Shown here: piece by piece, positions 35,219-43,711 of the stretch | Layout: the number at the start of each line of letters is the position of its first letter | How positions within the stretch are numbered: the first letter of the stretch is position 1 | NCBI GenBank assembly: GCA_035533215.1 | Contig: DATLUG010000037.1 | Coordinates: forward strand, 18,993 to 82,992 | Direction of reading: 5' to 3' | Length of the DNA: 64,000 nt | From: DAHUZL01 sp035533215 | Lineage (GTDB): Bacteria; Chloroflexota; Dormibacteria; Aeolococcales; Bog-877 | The notes under the pieces: generated by a model | Database searches by the model: none | Seen by the model: the letters and a program-made list of their open reading frames with translations, nothing else | Told to the model about the DNA's origin: nothing | Translations under genes and position numbers: made by a program

Positions 35219-36989
35219 CGATGATCACCTGGGCCACCTGCTTGAAGGTGGGGGCGGCGTCGAAGGCGCCCTCGCGGAGGGGCGCGCTGACCTGGGGCGT
35301 GCGAATGATGCAGAGCATCGAGTACTGCGGATCGGACGCTGGGAAGAAGCCGGTGAACGAGTCGATGGTCTGGCTGCCGTAGCCCCCGGTGGGCAGCGCC
35401 ACCGACGCGGTCCCGGTCTTGCCGGCGATCTCGCCCCGCCAGGTCGGCCACATCCGCGCCATGAAGCCGGACCCGATCGGGGCGTCGACCACCCCCACCA
35501 TCATCTGGGTGAGGGTCCGGGCGGCGGCGGCGCTGATCACCCGATGGGTCGCCCCGTGGGCGATGGTGGGCGGACGTCCGCCGCCGGTGACGGCGGTGAC
35601 CACGTGGGGTTGCACCCACACCCCGCCGTTGGCGACCGTGTTGATCGCCGCCAGCATCTCGATCGGGGTGACCACCACCCCCTGCCCGAAGCTGGAGGTG
35701 GCCAGCTGCACCCTCGACATCGCGGGGAGGCTCGGCAGCGACGACCAGTCCTCGCCGGCGAGGTCGATCCCGGTCGGGTGACCGATCCCGAAGCGCTGCA
35801 TGTTGGCGTAGAAGCGGGGCGCCCCCTCCAGGTTCTCGACGTGGATGGCGCCCACGTTGAGGGAGTCCTGGAGGACGTAGTTCATCGAGATCCACCCGTG
35901 CGCGCGCAGGTCCCAGTCGCGGATGGTGTAGCCGCCGACCACCGCGACCCCGGTCTCGTCGAAATGCAGGGTGGGGGTGATGGCGCCGTCGTCGAGCGCC
36001 CCCGCGAAGGTGACCACCTTCATCACCGAGCCCGGCTCGTAGAGGTCCGCGATGCCGGCGTCGCGGAAGCGCGCCGGGTCGGTGGTGGCGTACCGGTTGG
36101 CGTCGTAGGCGGGGACGTCGGCCCAGGCCACGATCGCCCCGGTGCGTACGTTCATCACGATCATGGTGCCGGAGCTGCCGTGCACGGCCTGGACCCGCTG
36201 GGCGAGGTCCTTCTCCACCGCGTACTGCACCGGGCCGTCGATGGCGGTCTGGAGGTCGCGCCCGGGGACGGCGGCGCGATGCGCCGCGCGGCGCAGGACC
36301 TGGTCGTTGCCGAGGGCGTCCTGGAGCGCCGTCTGGTAGCCGGGACGGCCGGCGAGGACCCGGTTGTAGTAGCCCTCCAGCCCGTAGGCGCCCTGGCCCG
36401 AGGTGTTGACGAATCCGAGGAGGTTGGCGGCGAGGGTGGTCCCGGGCACCGCCCCCGGGCCGTACACGCGCTCCATGACGAGGGAGGCGGTGACCCCGGC
36501 GAGGTTGGCGGCGCCGATGCGGGCGGCGACCGGCGGCGGCTCGGACTTCGCCAGGTACTCGAACTGGACCGGGCGACGGAGCGCCTGCTCCACAGCGGCC
36601 CGGCTCTGGCCGAGCACGGGGCCCAGCTGGGCCGCTTCGCTCGCCACCTGGGCCGCCGGGATCACCGCGGGGTCGGCGACGATGTCGTAGGTGGGGACGT
36701 TGCCGGCGAGGACCTGCCCCGAGGCGTCGAGGATCAGCCCGCGGGTGGCGGGGACCTGGATCCGGACCAGGCGCTGGGCCAGCGCGGCCGACGCGAGTCG
36801 GGGGCCCATCCCGACCTGGATCTCAGCCGATCGCGCCGCCAGCGCCAGCGCGCCGATGACGGTGAGCGCGGCGAGGACGCGGGTCCGGGGCACGTGGACC
36901 GGCCGCTCGCCCCCCCGCCGCCGCCCGGTCGGCCCCCCCGGGCCGCCGGGTCCCGTGGGCGGCGTCCACCGCCCCGCGCGGCTGGACAC
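35196..36989 (-). CDS. ftsI: Septal penicillin-binding protein (FtsI/PBP2b class B)
   Basis: Transpeptidase of the divisome. 597 residues, GTG start 3 bp after the ftsL-like gene. One membrane helix near 35-55, a dimerisation/pedestal domain with TRGLILDASGQVLA, then the penicillin-binding domain: SVMK at 321-324, SLN at 376-378 and KTG at 524-526. No PASTA domains. The substrate is nascent strands from FtsW. All catalytic motifs are intact. Confidence 0.96.
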   Translation of the reverse strand: MSSRAGRWTPPTGPGGPGGPTGRRRGGERPVHVPRTRVLAALTVIGALALAARSAEIQVGMGPRLASAALAQRLVRIQVPATRGLILDASGQVLAGNVPTYDIVADPAVIPAAQVASEAAQLGPVLGQSRAAVEQALRRPVQFEYLAKSEPPPVAARIGAANLAGVTASLVMERVYGPGAVPGTTLAANLLGFVNTSGQGAYGLEGYYNRVLAGRPGYQTALQDALGNDQVLRRAAHRAAVPGRDLQTAIDGPVQYAVEKDLAQRVQAVHGSSGTMIVMNVRTGAIVAWADVPAYDANRYATTDPARFRDAGIADLYEPGSVMKVVTFAGALDDGAITPTLHFDETGVAVVGGYTIRDWDLRAHGWISMNYVLQDSLNVGAIHVENLEGAPRFYANMQRFGIGHPTGIDLAGEDWSSLPSLPAMSRVQLATSSFGQGVVVTPIEMLAAINTVANGGVWVQPHVVTAVTGGGRPPTIAHGATHRVISAAAARTLTQMMVGVVDAPIGSGFMARMWPTWRGEIAGKTGTASVALPTGGYGSQTIDSFTGFFPASDPQYSMLCIIRTPQVSAPLREGAFDAAPTFKQVAQVIIDEHHLLP

Positions 36990-36992
36990 GCC

Positions 36993-37577
36993 TCAGCCGC
37001 CCCGGGCGAGGCGGCGGGTGCGAGCGGTCCGACTGACCCGGGTGGGGCCGCGCCCGGGGGGGCCGGCCACCGCCGTCGGCGTGGCCGGCCCCCACCCGAG
37101 AAGGTGGAGAACCGGGGCCAGCGGGTCCCTGGGGCCGGTCGGCGCCGCCGGGACCGTGGTCCAGCCCGCGGGCGGGGCGAGGCCGGCCGCCGCCGCGCCG
37201 ACCTCGACGGTTCCGGCGGACCGGACCTGGGCGAGGGTGGTCTGGAGCAGCTGGGCCTGCGCGTGGAGGGCCGAGCCGGAGGTCTGCAGGGAGGCGATCT
37301 GCTCCCCGACGGCGGCGGTGGTGGCTGACTCGCCGACCAGCAGGGTGCCGACCACGCCCAGCACCGCCACCGCGGGGAGGAGGGCCAGGGCGGCTCGACC
37401 GGTGGAGCGCTGCCGTCGCCGCCCGCGGTGCCCCGGTCGGGCCGGTCGGGCCGGCCGCGGGCTCGGCTCACCGCCGTCGAGCGCCGGAAGGTCCGGCCGG
37501 GTGGGCGGGGCGGAGAGCTGGGTTCGCAATGGGTGGGGGGACGGCGGATCGGCGCGGGGGCGGCCCGGGGCGAGCAT
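36993..37577 (-). CDS. FtsL-like bitopic division protein
   Basis: 194 residues between rsmH and ftsI, the ftsL position. A basic, Pro-rich cytoplasmic N-terminus (about 60 residues) precedes one helix (61-82) and a short coiled coil (86-120: VGEQIASLQTSGSALHAQAQ). The C-terminal 70 residues are Pro/Gly-rich. FtsL proteins are poorly conserved in sequence, so the call rests on topology and position. It would link FtsQ to FtsW/FtsI. Confidence 0.75.
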   Translation of the reverse strand: MLAPGRPRADPPSPHPLRTQLSAPPTRPDLPALDGGEPSPRPARPARPGHRGRRRQRSTGRAALALLPAVAVLGVVGTLLVGESATTAAVGEQIASLQTSGSALHAQAQLLQTTLAQVRSAGTVEVGAAAAGLAPPAGWTTVPAAPTGPRDPLAPVLHLLGWGPATPTAVAGPPGRGPTRVSRTARTRRLARGG

Positions 37578-37628
37578 CCGCCGCCCCGGCCTCCCCGCCC
37601 TCGGACCCGCCAGCGGGCCGGGAGCCCG

Positions 37629-38684
37629 TCAGGCCGGGACGGGGTCCCGGTCCGGCAGGCGGACGGCGGCTCGGAGCCGGGCGGAGCGAGCCCTGGGATT
37701 GCGGAGGCACTCCGCCGCGCCCGGCATCACGGCGCGACGGTTGAGCAGGGAGAGAGTGGCCCGGTGGGCGCAGGTGCAGACCGGTTGCGAGGGCGGACAG
37801 GTGCATGCGGTGCTGAGACGTGAGAGAAGACGCTTGACGCGGATGTCCTCGAGGGAGTGGAAGGAGACGACCCCCACACGCCCACCGGGCCGGAGAAGAC
37901 GAATCAGGTTCGGAAGCCCCCGCTCCAGCTCGCCCAGCTCATCGTTGACGGCGATGCGCAGGGCGAGGAAGCTGCGGGTGGCGGGATGGATGTGGCGAGG
38001 CCACAGACGGCGCGGCACCGCCTGCGCGCAGAGCGCGGCGAGCTCGGCGGTGCGGGTGATCCGACGGCGGCCCCGCTCGCGCACGATCGCGTGGGCGATC
38101 CGGCCGGCGAACCGCTCGCCGCCGTTGTCGCGGAGGAGGCCGCGCAGCTCGTCCTCGGGGACGGTGTTGACCAGGTCGGAGGCGCTGACGCCGCCCGCTC
38201 CGGGGTCCAGACGCATGTCCAACGGTCCGTCCTGACGGAGGCTGAAGCCGCGCTGGGGATCGTCGAGCTGGAGCGAGGAGACGCCGAGGTCGAGGACCAC
38301 GATGTCGACACGCAGGCCGTGGCGGGCGGACACGGCGGCGGCGTCCGCGAACGAGCCGGTCTCGAGGAGGAGCGCGCCCTCCGACTCGGCGAAGCGATGG
38401 GAGGCGAGGGAGATGGCGGCCGGATCCCGATCTAGGGCCAGGACCCGACCGCCAGGGAGGACGTGGTCGAGGAGCGCGCGGGTGATGCCGCCGGCTCCCA
38501 GGGTGCCGTCGACAGCGGTCTCCCCCGGCCGGGGCCGGAGCAGCTCGATGAGCTCGGGGAGGAGCACCGGAGTGTGACCCGCGGCCGGCGCCGCGGCCAG
38601 TGGGAGCGCCGGCGGGGCCGGCCGGCGGCGGGCGCGGGGGGCGGCCATCCCGCCCATGGTGGGGGCCAGGGCCAGCTGGCTCAC
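37629..38684 (-). CDS. rsmH: 16S rRNA m4C1402 methyltransferase
   Basis: Methylates N4 of C1402 in 16S rRNA. 351 residues, GTG start with GTGA overlap of mraZ. SAM site VDGTLGAGGITRALL, then DLGVSSLQLDDPQRGFS and LRIAVNDELGELERGL, VVSFHSLEDIRVK: the full RsmH (MraW) pattern. A short Ala/Pro-rich N-terminus precedes the conserved HTPVLLPEL start. Confidence 0.97.
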   Translation of the reverse strand: MSQLALAPTMGGMAAPRARRRPAPPALPLAAAPAAGHTPVLLPELIELLRPRPGETAVDGTLGAGGITRALLDHVLPGGRVLALDRDPAAISLASHRFAESEGALLLETGSFADAAAVSARHGLRVDIVVLDLGVSSLQLDDPQRGFSLRQDGPLDMRLDPGAGGVSASDLVNTVPEDELRGLLRDNGGERFAGRIAHAIVRERGRRRITRTAELAALCAQAVPRRLWPRHIHPATRSFLALRIAVNDELGELERGLPNLIRLLRPGGRVGVVSFHSLEDIRVKRLLSRLSTACTCPPSQPVCTCAHRATLSLLNRRAVMPGAAECLRNPRARSARLRAAVRLPDRDPVPA

Positions 38685-39151
38685 GCCCCCGCCTCCGCGC
38701 CGAGTCCCGCCGGCGGCGACTGGGCGGCGCGCGCCCGGGCCGCCATGGCGCCGAGCTGGCCCGGGTCGAGCGCCGCCTGGCGCTCGTCCCACCGGTCCTC
38801 CGCGAAGACCTCGACGACATTGTTCATGCCGTTGATCACGGCGGTGCGCTCGATCCCGGTCCACGCCCGCTGGTCGGGGGTGAGCCGGACCCGGCCCTGC
38901 GCGTCCGCCACCAGCGGTTGGGAGCTGGGGAAGACCGCTCGCAGGAACTCGCGGAGCTCCGGCGGCGCATCGGCTGCGTACCGGATCCCCTCGGTGAGCC
39001 GCCGCCACTCCTCGCCGGGATAGATCACCAGGCAGTGGTCAGCCCCGCGGCTGATCATCGCCCCCCCCTCCTCCAGCTGGTACCGGAATCGCGGTGGGAT
39101 GGCGACGCGGCCCTTGTCGTCGACGGCGTGCCGGACGCTGCCGAAGAACAC
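38681..39151 (-). CDS. mraZ: Transcriptional regulator MraZ
   Basis: AbrB-fold regulator that heads dcw clusters and in E. coli represses its own operon by binding TGGGN repeats. 156 residues, GTG start at 39151. Two MraZ repeats are present: AVDDKGRVAIPPRFRYQL and VADAQGRVRLTPDQRAW, each with the D-x-x-GR-V/I core. The promoter and repeated TGG elements lie directly upstream. Confidence 0.96.
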   Translation of the reverse strand: MFFGSVRHAVDDKGRVAIPPRFRYQLEEGGAMISRGADHCLVIYPGEEWRRLTEGIRYAADAPPELREFLRAVFPSSQPLVADAQGRVRLTPDQRAWTGIERTAVINGMNNVVEVFAEDRWDERQAALDPGQLGAMAARARAAQSPPAGLGAEAGA

Positions 39152-39179
39152 GGCTCAGTGTCCCTTCGGCTTCGGCGCC

Positions 39180-39220
39180 GTCCATCGACGTCCATTGACC
39201 AATGTCCCCACCATTCACCA
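39180..39220 (-). promoter_or_regulatory. Candidate MraZ-binding repeats
   Basis: Between the mraZ promoter and gene, on the minus strand, TGGTG (39220-39216) and TGGGG (39210-39206) are spaced by 5 bp, and so are TGGAC (39194-39190) and TGGAC (39184-39180). MraZ of other bacteria binds short TGGGN-type direct repeats with 5-bp spacers (10-bp period). The period fits; the base match is partial. Confidence 0.4.
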
Positions 39221-39239
39221 CGATCTGCCAGCCGAGCGC

Positions 39240-39268
39240 AGTGTACGTGACGGATTCCCCACGCACAA
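39240..39268 (-). promoter_or_regulatory. Vegetative promoter of the dcw cluster (mraZ)
   Basis: TTGTGC (39268-39263), 17-bp spacer, TACACT (39245-39240) on the minus strand. Predicted start is about 39233, leader about 80 nt to the GTG at 39151. Eleven of twelve promoter bases are shared with the ftsA promoter at 14966-14994. Confidence 0.7.
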
Positions 39269-39488
39269 TGGGGGAACTGCAGTTCGCCCCCGGGTGACCG
39301 GACCGGTCTCCAGGGAGCCGCGCCGGTCGGCATTCCGCCGCCGTGGGTGGCCGTTTCGAGTTCAGCCAGGCTCGGGCCGCCAGGGTCTGCCACCGCCCGG
39401 CCGCCGCGGCCTCGGCCGTCCGGCCCGTGGCCAACCGCTTCGCCAACGGCGGTGGGAGGTCGTGGGGACCGCACGGCCACCGGGTGGC

Positions 39489-39509
39489 GCAGGGGGCCGA
39501 GCCCCCTGC
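39489..39509 (-). terminator. Hairpin at the 3' side of rnpB
   Basis: A perfect 9-bp stem GCAGGGGGC/GCCCCCTGC with a 3-nt loop lies about 10 nt after the RNase P RNA 3' end. No T-run follows, but its place fits a terminator or processing boundary. The remaining bases up to 39269 show no gene. Confidence 0.45.
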
Positions 39510-39519
39510 GGGGAGCGGG

Positions 39520-39936
39520 TGAGGCGGGCGATAAGCCGAGTTCTGTCCCCCCCGGGCCTCACGTCCGGCGCGCGGCGCCGGGCGGGCTCCCCCCGGGAGG
39601 GGATGACCATCCATCTGGGACGGCGGTTGCCCGCCGCCTCGTGCGACCCACCCGGGTGCAACCGGACGAGCAGCCCGGGGACCACAGGGGCCCGCACCCT
39701 GCCGGGTCTTGCTCCGGACGGGGTTTGCCTGGCCGGCCGGTCACCCGGCCGCCGGTGGGCTCTTACCCCACCATTTCACCGTTGCCGCCGACGAGGGTCA
39801 GCCCGCCCGCGGCTGTGTCATTTCTGTGGCACTCTCCCTGGGGTTTCCCCCGCCGGGTGTTGCCCGGCGTCCTGCTCTGCGGAGCTCGGACTTTCCTCGA
39901 CCGGCGGCGTGCCGGCCGCGGTCATCTGCCCGCCGC
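39520..39936 (-). ncRNA. rnpB: RNase P RNA, bacterial type A
   Basis: Catalytic RNA that trims tRNA 5' ends. Read on the minus strand, the 5' part has GAGGAAAGTCCGAGCTCCGC (CR I), then GAGAGTGCCACAGAAA, and the 3' part has GACAGAACTCGGCTTAT (CR V). The ends pair as GGCGGGC/GCCCGCC (P1). A specificity-domain region with GCAAGACCCGGC lies between. Length about 417 nt. Ends were set from P1 and are good to a few bases. Frames across this region are not genes. Confidence 0.95.
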
Positions 39937-39943
39937 CCGCGCC

Positions 39944-39949
39944 ATCGTA
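39944..39949 (-). promoter_or_regulatory. -10 box of rnpB
   Basis: TACGAT at 39949-39944, 7 bp before the predicted RNA 5' end, the right distance for a transcription start. The -35 is not clear. Confidence 0.45.
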
Positions 39950-40022
39950 GCGCGCCCCGACGGCGGGCGGGGCCGGGCGCCGGGGCGATGACGGCCGATG
40001 GGAGTCCTCAGGCCCGGGCCCG

Positions 40023-40952
40023 CTACCCCGTGCTGGCGAGCGTCACCCGGGGATCGAGCCAGGCGTAGACGATGTCGATGAGGATCGTCATCACCACGAT
40101 CACCACCCCGATGACCAGGACCACGCCCTCCAGCATGGGCAGGTCGTTCTGCAGGATCGCGTTCCAGGCCAAGGTGCCGAGCCCGGGAATGCCGAAGACC
40201 TGCTCGGTCACCAGCACCCCCCCCATCAGGGTGGCGAGGTCGAGCCCGGCCATGGTGACGACGGGACGGAGGGCGTTGCGCAAGGTGTGCCGAAAGAGGA
40301 CGCGGGCCTCGCTGGCGCCCTTGGCGCGGGCCGTCCTCACGTACTCCTGTGACAGTTCCTCGAGCAGGCTGGCCCGGCCCATACGGGTGTAGTAGCCGGC
40401 GCCGGTGAAGGCGATGCTGAAGGCCGGCAGCACCACCCAGCTGGCGGTGCTGACCCCGCCGAGGGGGAAGATCGGCAGCCTGAAGGCGAGCACGTAGAGG
40501 AGGAGCAGACCGAGCCAGAAGGTGGGGAGCGTCAGCCCCAGCATGGCCAGGACGCTGGCGAACCCGTCCCACCTTGAGCCCCGCCGGGCGGCGGCCAGGA
40601 TCGCCAGTCCGAGGCCGATGATCAACTCGCCGAACACCCCCAAGGACACCAGCTCGATGGTGTATGGCAGGCGCTGGGCGAGCGCCTGGGTCACCGGCTG
40701 GTTGGTGGCGTAGGACTGCCCCAGATTGGCGTGGGCGAGGCGGACGAGGTAGCCGCCGTACTGCACCCACAGCGGGTGGTTCAGCCCCAGCTCTCGGTAG
40801 ATGCTCTCGACCACGGCCCTCGGAGCGTTGCGCCCGGCGATGATCCGCGCTGGGTTGATCGGCAGCGCATAGCCGATCACGAACACCAGGGTGATGATCC
40901 CCCAGAGGACCCCGACCCCTCCCGCCGCGCGCCGGGCGATGAACCTCAGCAC
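40023..40952 (-). CDS. Dipeptide/oligopeptide ABC transporter permease (DppB type)
   Basis: 309 residues, six helices, GTG start. N-terminus MLRFIARRAAGGVGVLWGI and LGLNHPLWVQYGGYL are characteristic of DppB/OppB. The EAA loop EYVRTARAKGASEARVLFRHTLRNAL contacts the ATPase. It is the last gene of the binding-protein/permease unit (27 bp after the DppC-type gene). No DppD/DppF ATPase genes are in the window, so ATPases must come from elsewhere. Confidence 0.93.
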   Translation of the reverse strand: MLRFIARRAAGGVGVLWGIITLVFVIGYALPINPARIIAGRNAPRAVVESIYRELGLNHPLWVQYGGYLVRLAHANLGQSYATNQPVTQALAQRLPYTIELVSLGVFGELIIGLGLAILAAARRGSRWDGFASVLAMLGLTLPTFWLGLLLLYVLAFRLPIFPLGGVSTASWVVLPAFSIAFTGAGYYTRMGRASLLEELSQEYVRTARAKGASEARVLFRHTLRNALRPVVTMAGLDLATLMGGVLVTEQVFGIPGLGTLAWNAILQNDLPMLEGVVLVIGVVIVVMTILIDIVYAWLDPRVTLASTG

Positions 40953-40979
40953 CGTGCCATCTCGGCGGCGGCCGCGCCG

Positions 40980-41885
40980 CTAGGCGCCCACGGCGAGGGC
41001 GTCGCGCAGGCCGTCGCCGAGGAGGTTGAATCCCAGCACCGCCAGTCCCAGGACCACCCCCGGGACCAGGGCCAGGCGCGGGACGCTGGTGAGGTACTGG
41101 CTGCCGTCGGCGATCAGGTTGCCCAGCGAGGGCGTCGGCGGCTGCAGGCCGATCCCCACGAACGACATCGACGCGACGAACATGGTGGTGGTCGAGAACT
41201 GCAGGGTCATGTAGACGAACACCAGCGACCACACCTGCCGCAGCACGTGCCGGACGAGGATCCGCCCATCACCAGCTCCGGCGACCACCGCGGCCTCGAC
41301 GAACTCGCGCACCCGCACCGACAGCACCTCGCCGCGCACGATGCGGGCCAGGTAGAACCAGTTCACCCCACCGATGATGAGGATCAGGCTCAGTTGCGAG
41401 GGTGAGGTGACCAGCGCCAGGAAGCCGGCGAGGAGGATGGCGGGCACGGCGAGGAGGACCTCGGTGAGCCGCATCAGCACGATGTCGAGCCATCCACCGA
41501 AGTAGCCGGCCAGGCTGCCGAAGATCACCCCGATCACGGCGGCGATGACATTGGCGGCGACCGCCACCGCCAGAGTGTTGCGCAGTCCAAAGATGAGGCG
41601 GCTGAGCAGGTCCCGCCCCAGCGCGTCGGTGCCGAGCAGGAAGTGGCCGCTGGGCCCAACCGGCGAGCCGTCGTTCCTGAGCCCGCTGGAGAACTGGAAG
41701 TAGGGCGAGTGGGGCGCGAGCACCGGCGCCAGCAGGGCGACCCCCACCAGCGTGACCGTCAGGACCAGCCCGATCAGGCCGGCCGGCCGGCCGACGAGCG
41801 TGCGCCATGCGGCGGCCACGCGAGCCTGCGGCCGGCCCGGGTGGACGCCCTCGTCGCGCCCGCCGGCCCCAGGGACCGCGATCAC
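40980..41885 (-). CDS. Dipeptide/oligopeptide ABC transporter permease (DppC type)
   Basis: 301 residues, GTG start. The N-terminal OppC segment AAWRTLVGRPAGLIGLVLTVTL precedes HFLLGTDALGRDLLSRLIFG, a DppC hallmark, and the EAA loop EFVEAAVVAGAGDGRILVRHVL. Partner of the DppB-type protein. Unusually, the gene order is binding protein, DppC, DppB. Confidence 0.92.
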   Translation of the reverse strand: MIAVPGAGGRDEGVHPGRPQARVAAAWRTLVGRPAGLIGLVLTVTLVGVALLAPVLAPHSPYFQFSSGLRNDGSPVGPSGHFLLGTDALGRDLLSRLIFGLRNTLAVAVAANVIAAVIGVIFGSLAGYFGGWLDIVLMRLTEVLLAVPAILLAGFLALVTSPSQLSLILIIGGVNWFYLARIVRGEVLSVRVREFVEAAVVAGAGDGRILVRHVLRQVWSLVFVYMTLQFSTTTMFVASMSFVGIGLQPPTPSLGNLIADGSQYLTSVPRLALVPGVVLGLAVLGFNLLGDGLRDALAVGA

Positions 41886-41960
41886 GCGCCGGCCCGAGCT
41901 GACCGCGGCGGGCGGCGCCTCGATCGCATTGCGCCTCGTGCCGGCGACCCTCTCCGGCGC

Positions 41961-43571
41961 CTACGTCCTCCAGTTGGCGAAGACCATCGGCCAGAGCGGG
42001 TTGGCCCCGAACCCCTTGAGCCTGGGGTTGACCAGGTACCACAGCTCCTGATAGTAGAGGGGGATCCAGGGGTAGGCGGCGAAGATCTGGGCCTGCAGCC
42101 TGCGGTACACCGGGATGGCGGTCGCCAGCGGCAGCGCCAACGAACGCTCGAGGGTCCGGTCCACCGCGCGGTTGCAGTAGTACTGCCAGTTGTTGCCGGC
42201 CGCGATCTCACTGCAGGTGAACTGGCTTGCGATCAGATCGTACGGATCAGGATAGTCGATCCCGTAGATGCCCATGGTCAGGGGATAGCGGCCGAGACTG
42301 GACAGGAACGCCCCCGGCGCGGTCACCCGGAGCTGCACCTTGAAGCCGACCTGCTCGAGATCCTGCTGGACCACCTGGGCAACATTGGCTCCTGCGGTGA
42401 AGCCTCCGGTGGCGACGGCGAAGGTCAGCACCGCTAGTCCTTTGCCGTGGGGGTGACCGGCCTGTGCGAGCAGCCGGCGCGACCGATCCGGATGGTACCC
42501 GAGCGGCTTCACGCTCGGATCGAAGCCCGGCATTCCGGGCGCCAGCACCTGGGTCAGCGGGGTGCCCATTCCCGAGATCGATCGCAGCACCTGCTGGCCG
42601 TTGACGGCGTACGCGGCGGCCTCGCGCACCAGCTTGTTGGTGAACGGCGGCTTGGCCATGTTGAAGGCGACGTAGTTGTCCTCGATCGAGATGAAGTGGT
42701 GCAGATAGGTGGTGAAGTGCCGGTTGTGATGGACCCCGAGGTAGACCGCGGTGGGGATGTTGTCCATCATCACGTCGGTCTGGCCGTTCTCGACCCGCAG
42801 CGCCTCGGTCTCGGGGGCGAGGCCGATCGTGATCTCGATCCGCCGCGTCGCCACCTGGCCGGCCTCGAAGTAGGTGGGGTTCTTGACCAGCGTGATCTCG
42901 CGGCCGGGGATGTAGCTCTGCACCCGGTAGGGGCCATCGCCCACTGGGCGGAGGCCGAACGTGGCGGAGTTCTTGGCGATCACCTTGGGCGGGACCGCGC
43001 TGGCGTTGGGGATGGCCATGATGTCGCTGAAGGTTCGGTCGGCGCGGGTGAGCGTGAACCGGATCGTGTCGGCACCCAGGACCTGGATGCCGCTCACCCG
43101 CCTGGCCCTGCCGCCGGAGTAGGCGGTGGCGCCGGCGATGATCTGGTAGAACGCCATCAGCTGGGACTTGGTCGCCGGGTTGAGGATGCGCTGGATGGCA
43201 TCCGCGTAGGCCCGGGCCGTGACCGGCTCGCCGTCGCTGAACCTGAGCCCGGGGCGCAGGTGGAAGGTGTAGACGCGATCGCCAGCGGTCACGGCGGGCA
43301 GGGTCGTGGCGCCCCACGGGACGATCTGCCTCGCCGCGTTGAAGGTGAGCAGGCTGACGAAGGTCGCGTGGATGAACGACCAGGAGATGGAGTCGAAGCC
43401 GCGAGCAGGGTCGAGGGACGTCGGATCGCTGCTGATCGCCGCGGTCACGGTGGAGCTGGAGTGCGACCTCGCCGCCGCCGGAGCGACCAGGGGGTTCGCC
43501 AGCCCCCCCGCGGCCACGGTCGCCAGGGCCGCCATTCCCGCCAGGCCACGGTGCGTTACGCGCATGAGCAT
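41961..43571 (-). CDS. Extracellular solute-binding protein, family 5 (peptide/nickel type)
   Basis: 536 residues. A signal peptide ending near APAAARS is predicted; there is no lipobox Cys, so the protein is probably secreted or held by another means, unlike most such binding proteins of non-proteobacteria. Family 5 signatures: ISSDPTSLDPARGFD, YTFHLRPGLRFSDGEPVTARAYADAIQRI, and GDGPYRVQSYIPG. The ligand may be peptides, nickel or a glycoside. ATG 43571 follows GGAGTGGGGG. Its promoter region contains an AT-rich inverted repeat. Confidence 0.92.
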   Translation of the reverse strand: MLMRVTHRGLAGMAALATVAAGGLANPLVAPAAARSHSSSTVTAAISSDPTSLDPARGFDSISWSFIHATFVSLLTFNAARQIVPWGATTLPAVTAGDRVYTFHLRPGLRFSDGEPVTARAYADAIQRILNPATKSQLMAFYQIIAGATAYSGGRARRVSGIQVLGADTIRFTLTRADRTFSDIMAIPNASAVPPKVIAKNSATFGLRPVGDGPYRVQSYIPGREITLVKNPTYFEAGQVATRRIEITIGLAPETEALRVENGQTDVMMDNIPTAVYLGVHHNRHFTTYLHHFISIEDNYVAFNMAKPPFTNKLVREAAAYAVNGQQVLRSISGMGTPLTQVLAPGMPGFDPSVKPLGYHPDRSRRLLAQAGHPHGKGLAVLTFAVATGGFTAGANVAQVVQQDLEQVGFKVQLRVTAPGAFLSSLGRYPLTMGIYGIDYPDPYDLIASQFTCSEIAAGNNWQYYCNRAVDRTLERSLALPLATAIPVYRRLQAQIFAAYPWIPLYYQELWYLVNPRLKGFGANPLWPMVFANWRT

Positions 43572-43607
43572 CGACCCCCACTCCGGCCCAGCTCGCCTGG
43601 ACTCTCT

Positions 43608-43650
43608 CGTATACTGTGTATGATACGTTGCCGCCGGAGCCGCCCGTCAA
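43608..43650 (-). promoter_or_regulatory. Promoter with overlapping inverted repeat upstream of the peptide-binding protein
   Basis: On the minus strand TTGACG (43650-43645) and TATCAT (43625-43620) are 19 bp apart. An inverted repeat CGTAT-N10-ATACG covers 43608-43627 and includes the -10, a plausible repressor site (GntR-like sites look similar). It is strikingly AT-rich for this genome. Confidence 0.5.
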
Positions 43651-43711
43651 GCGGGCCCCGGTCCAGGACGCGGCCCCCAGCGGAGGCGGGGCGGCCCGGA
43701 TCGCCGCCCCC

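Noticed and set aside
39552..40068. Open frames across 39.5-40.0 kb
   Set aside because: The stretch is the RNase P RNA gene; the conserved RNA blocks on the minus strand explain it.
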